From Mycobacterium asiaticum DSM 44297 (GTDB lineage Bacteria; Actinomycetota; Actinomycetes; Mycobacteriales; Mycobacteriaceae), in NCBI RefSeq assembly GCF_000613245.1, contig NZ_HG964937.1:1671314-1735313 (forward strand): DNA of 64,000 nt, written 5' to 3'. This document shows, one piece after another, positions 63,420 to 64,000 of the stretch. The stretch's first letter is position 1, and each line of letters opens with the position of its first letter. Position numbers and translations under genes: made by a program. Under the pieces are notes generated by a model. It ran no database searches and had not been told where the DNA came from. It saw nothing but the letters and a program-made list of their open reading frames with translations.

Positions 63420-64000
63420 CTACGGCAACCCGTCCGACCCGTTTCGTCCCAACAGCACGCCACCAATGCCGCCGCTACCGCCGAGGTAGAGCGGGGTGCC
63501 GCTGTTGCCGCCGTTGCCGCCCACACCGATCAGCACGGCGTTGCCGCCGTTGCCGCTGAGCACCGTGTTGCCGCCCCCGCCGCCGACCGCGGGGCTCTGG
63601 CCACCGGCACCGCCCGCGCCGCCGATCCCTATCAACGCGCCGGCCCTGCCGCCGTTACCGCCGTTACCGGCCGAGCCGGAGTTACCAGGAAGCGACGCAC
63701 CGCTGGATCCACCCGTTCCGCCCGCGCCGCCGCAGCCGAGCAGTGTGGCGTTGCCGCCCGCCCCGCCGCTGCCGCCGAACAATCCCTCGCCGCCGGTGCC
63801 GCCGTCACCGCCGGACATCAGCAGCCCGGAAAAGCCGCCGTTTCCGCCGGTGCCGCCCGTGCCGAACTGGCTGAACCCGCCGCTACCGCCGGCGCCGCCG
63901 TTGCCGTACAGCGTTCCGCCGTTGCCCCCGGCCCCTCCGGCGCCACCGTTGCCGGGTCCGACCGCGCTGAACCCACCGACACCTCCGACGCCTCCCGCGC
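63420..64000 (-). CDS. PE_PGRS protein, 3' end only
   Basis: The open frame enters from the right edge and stops at 63420. It is made of Gly-Gly-Ala/Gly-Gly-Asn repeats (GGAGG, GGNGG, GTGG) separated by short non-Gly loops such as TLYGN, FSQFG and LLMSG. This is the PGRS domain. The PE domain lies outside the window. The C-terminus is VLLGRNGSDGLP. PE_PGRS genes are restricted to slow-growing mycobacteria near the tuberculosis group, which guides the species inference. The protein is probably on the cell surface. Confidence 0.88.
   Translation of the reverse strand, partial: AGGVGGVGGFSAVGPGNGGAGGAGGNGGTLYGNGGAGGSGGFSQFGTGGTGGNGGFSGLLMSGGDGGTGGEGLFGGSGGAGGNATLLGCGGAGGTGGSSGASLPGNSGSAGNGGNGGRAGALIGIGGAGGAGGQSPAVGGGGGNTVLSGNGGNAVLIGVGGNGGNSGTPLYLGGSGGIGGVLLGRNGSDGLP

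Noticed and set aside
63420..64000. Repeated CCGCC-type units resembling a tandem-repeat or CRISPR-like array
   Set aside because: Units are short, degenerate and in frame as Gly-Gly-X codons; this is a PGRS coding domain.

Overview
The window is high-GC mycobacterial DNA. A partial PE_PGRS gene at the right edge, pknE, pknF with an adjacent FHA-ABC exporter, fabG3, an MmpL transporter and many short-chain dehydrogenases point to a slow-growing, PE_PGRS-bearing Mycobacterium outside the M. tuberculosis complex (kansasii/marinum/gordonae-like; the species cannot be fixed from sequence alone). Family and gene names come from recalled homologues and motifs read in the translations; no database search was run.

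Layout. 1-6.5 kb: a partial MmpL gene (minus), a membrane protein, a DUF4344 metallopeptidase lipoprotein, a GT4 glycosyltransferase and a small Cys-rich protein. 6.6-19.3 kb: two convergent gene sets, each headed by a TetR gene. The plus-strand set is tetR-P450-M24-M24, with 4-11 nt overlaps or short gaps. The minus-strand set is tetR-P450-SDR-crotonase-double CoA-transferase-SDR-phosphotransferase, and looks like CoA-dependent breakdown of an oxygenated substrate. 19.4-31.7 kb: a secreted Pro/Gly-rich peptide, a TIM-barrel isomerase, a Gfo/Idh oxidoreductase, a divergent FAD-monooxygenase / tetR-fadD1-NYN locus, a membrane protein, SDR, methyltransferase, hydrolase, fabG3 and an amidohydrolase. 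31.7-40.8 kb: an aldolase-fold protein overlapping an acyl-CoA synthetase, an M48 protease, a GAF-ANTAR gene, the FHA-ABC exporter with pknF, and two small genes. 40.8-49.4 kb: molybdopterin oxidoreductase, isoprenylcysteine-methyltransferase-like protein and type III PKS, then a ferredoxin-reductase/desaturase pair and a sulfatase. 49.4-64 kb: SDR, secreted DUF4185 protein, GlgX, a DUF1295-flavoprotein-SnoaL operon behind a KstR-like box, an acyltransferase, Tex, an SRPBCC protein, pknE and the PE_PGRS 3' end.

The order and relative orientation pknE / pknF-FHA-ABC / fadD1 / FAD-monooxygenase match what is remembered of H37Rv Rv1743-Rv1751, read in reverse. Here about 21 kb separates pknE from pknF and about 11 kb separates the ABC gene from fadD1.

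Three genes carry apparent lesions: a P450 (frameshift in a G6 run), a Gfo/Idh oxidoreductase (in-frame amber) and a GAF-ANTAR regulator (frameshift in an A5 run). Several proteins keep their fold but lack expected catalytic residues: the MmpL, the second M24 protein, the phosphotransferase and the crotonase. The most promising under-described unit is the TetR-bounded 6.6-19.3 kb island with its paired intact and degenerate M24 proteins and its shared operator motif.
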